Positions 5,381 through 6,214 of a stretch of 6,214 nt of DNA are shown in pieces (the first letter of the stretch is position 1; each line of letters starts with the position of its first letter). The notes beneath the pieces were generated by a model. The model saw nothing but the letters and a program-made list of their open reading frames with translations, was not told the DNA's origin and ran no database searches. The DNA lies in NCBI GenBank assembly GCA_003696705.1, contig RFGD01000083.1:1-6214 (forward strand), in the 5' to 3' direction. The DNA comes from Alphaproteobacteria bacterium. GTDB lineage: Bacteria > Pseudomonadota > Alphaproteobacteria > Rhodobacterales > Rhodobacteraceae. A program made the translations under genes and the position numbers.

Positions 5381-6214
5381 ATGCGACGCTATTCCGCATT
5401 CGCCATTGCGCGCGAAGCCCTGCGTTACCACACGGGCTGGGAACGCGCCTGGACATCGCCCGAGCCGAAGCCGCATTACGACGTGGTCATCGTCGGCGCC
5501 GGCGGCCACGGTCTTGCGACGGCCTACTACCTCGGGCGCAACCACGGCATCCGCAACGTCGCCGTGATCGAGAAGGGCTGGCTTGGCGGTGGCAACACGG
5601 GGCGGAACACGACGATCATCCGCTCGAACTATCTTCAGGATCCCTCGGCGGCGATCTATGAAAAGGCGCGCAGCCTCTACGAGACCCTGAGCCAGGAACT
5701 GAACTACAACGTCATGTTCAGCCCGCGCGGCGTCATGATGCTGGCCCAGACCGAGCACGAGGTTCGCGGCTATCGCCGGACGGCCTTCGCCAATGCCCAG
5801 CAGGGCGTCGAGACGGAATTCATCGGGCCCGACCGCGTCAAGGAGCTTTGCCCGATCATCAACATCTCGGGGCCGCGCTATCCGGTTCTCGGGGCGCTGT
5901 GGCAGCCGCGCGGCGGCACGGCGCGTCACGACGCCGTCGCCTGGGGCTATGCGCGGGCCTGCGCGGACATGGGCATGGACATCATCCAGAAGTGCGAGGT
6001 GACGGGTGTCCGCGTCGAAGGCGGCAAGGTTCAGGGGGTCGAGACAAGCCGCGGCTACATCGGTTGCGGCAAGCTTGGCATGGTCGTCGCGGGCCATGCC
6101 AGCGTGCTGGCCGAAATGGCCGGCTTCCGGCTTCCGATCGAGAGCGTGGCGCTTCAGGCGCTGGTGAGTGAGCCGATCAAGCCCTGCATGGACGTCGTCG
6201 TGATGGCGAACACC
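5381..6214 (+). CDS. soxB: sarcosine oxidase subunit beta, 5' part (runs off window)
   Basis: The first 278 residues of the large flavin subunit of heterotetrameric sarcosine oxidase, which oxidatively demethylates sarcosine to glycine and passes the one-carbon unit towards tetrahydrofolate; full family members are about 415 residues. The N-terminus MRRYSAFAIAREALRYH (1-17) is characteristic of this subunit. The dinucleotide-binding motif VVIVGAGGHGLATAYYL (35-51) contains G39-x-G41-x2-G44 and is followed by VAVIEKGWLGGGNTGRN (60-76), the FAD ribose and substrate-loop region. His183 in TARHDAVAWGYARA (180-193) aligns with the histidine that carries covalent FMN in characterised enzymes, as far as I recall the motif. 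AGGA at 5371-5374, six bases before the ATG, supports the start, although the frame is open back to an ATG at 5168. The gene is cut by the window end, not by a mutation; soxD, soxA and soxG are expected downstream. Confidence 0.95.
   Translation, partial: MRRYSAFAIAREALRYHTGWERAWTSPEPKPHYDVVIVGAGGHGLATAYYLGRNHGIRNVAVIEKGWLGGGNTGRNTTIIRSNYLQDPSAAIYEKARSLYETLSQELNYNVMFSPRGVMMLAQTEHEVRGYRRTAFANAQQGVETEFIGPDRVKELCPIINISGPRYPVLGALWQPRGGTARHDAVAWGYARACADMGMDIIQKCEVTGVRVEGGKVQGVETSRGYIGCGKLGMVVAGHASVLAEMAGFRLPIESVALQALVSEPIKPCMDVVVMANT

Noticed and set aside
5240..6097. 285-codon minus-strand open frame opposite soxB
   Set aside because: It lies antisense to the strongly recognisable SoxB sequence, and its His/Asp/Ala-rich product has no coherent domain.
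1..6214. Search for CRISPR arrays, tRNA or rRNA genes, insertion sequences, phage genes or toxin-antitoxin pairs
   Set aside because: None was seen by eye. The genes are dense chromosomal housekeeping and metabolic genes with uniform composition.

Overview
The window is GC-rich DNA, tightly packed, with many G/C third codon positions. The gene families and their order (dusA, a MAPEG protein, TauE/SafE, then ccmI-ruvX-DUF1289, then the sarcosine oxidase beta gene) point to an alphaproteobacterium, most likely of the Rhodobacterales (Paracoccaceae/Roseobacteraceae). This assignment rests on protein resemblance and gene order recalled from those families, not on a database search.

Layout. (1) 17-1048 (+) encodes a complete tRNA-dihydrouridine synthase of the DusA type. 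(2) 1009-1425 (-) encodes a small MAPEG-family membrane protein whose 3' end overlaps that of dusA. (3) 1557-3172 (+) is a two-gene unit: a TauE/SafE-type membrane transporter, and a 264-residue protein that starts on a GTG overlapping the transporter's stop codon. The second protein has the residue pattern of a phytanoyl-CoA-dioxygenase-like Fe(II)/2-oxoglutarate oxygenase. (4) 5107-3118 (-) is a three-gene unit, ccmI, ruvX and a DUF1289 protein, joined by two ATGA stop/start overlaps. Its last gene overlaps the oxygenase gene tail to tail. (5) 5108-5380 is the only sizeable gap, a divergent regulatory region with three perfect 13-bp direct repeats and four copies of the palindrome CCCGCGGG. 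(6) 5381 to the window end (+) is the first two thirds of soxB, the beta subunit of heterotetrameric sarcosine oxidase.

How the genes work together. Most are housekeeping or metabolic: tRNA modification (dusA), cytochrome c maturation (ccmI), Holliday-junction or rRNA processing (ruvX) and sarcosine/one-carbon catabolism (soxB, expected to continue into soxD, soxA and soxG). The least understood part is the coupled transporter/oxygenase pair. The overlapping stop and start suggest co-translation and perhaps a shared substrate or product, such as an organosulfur compound or organic acid, but the substrate cannot be read from the sequence.

I found no phage, insertion sequence, CRISPR array, tRNA, rRNA or clear new multi-gene system. 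The most unusual non-coding structure is the repeat and palindrome cluster upstream of soxB.
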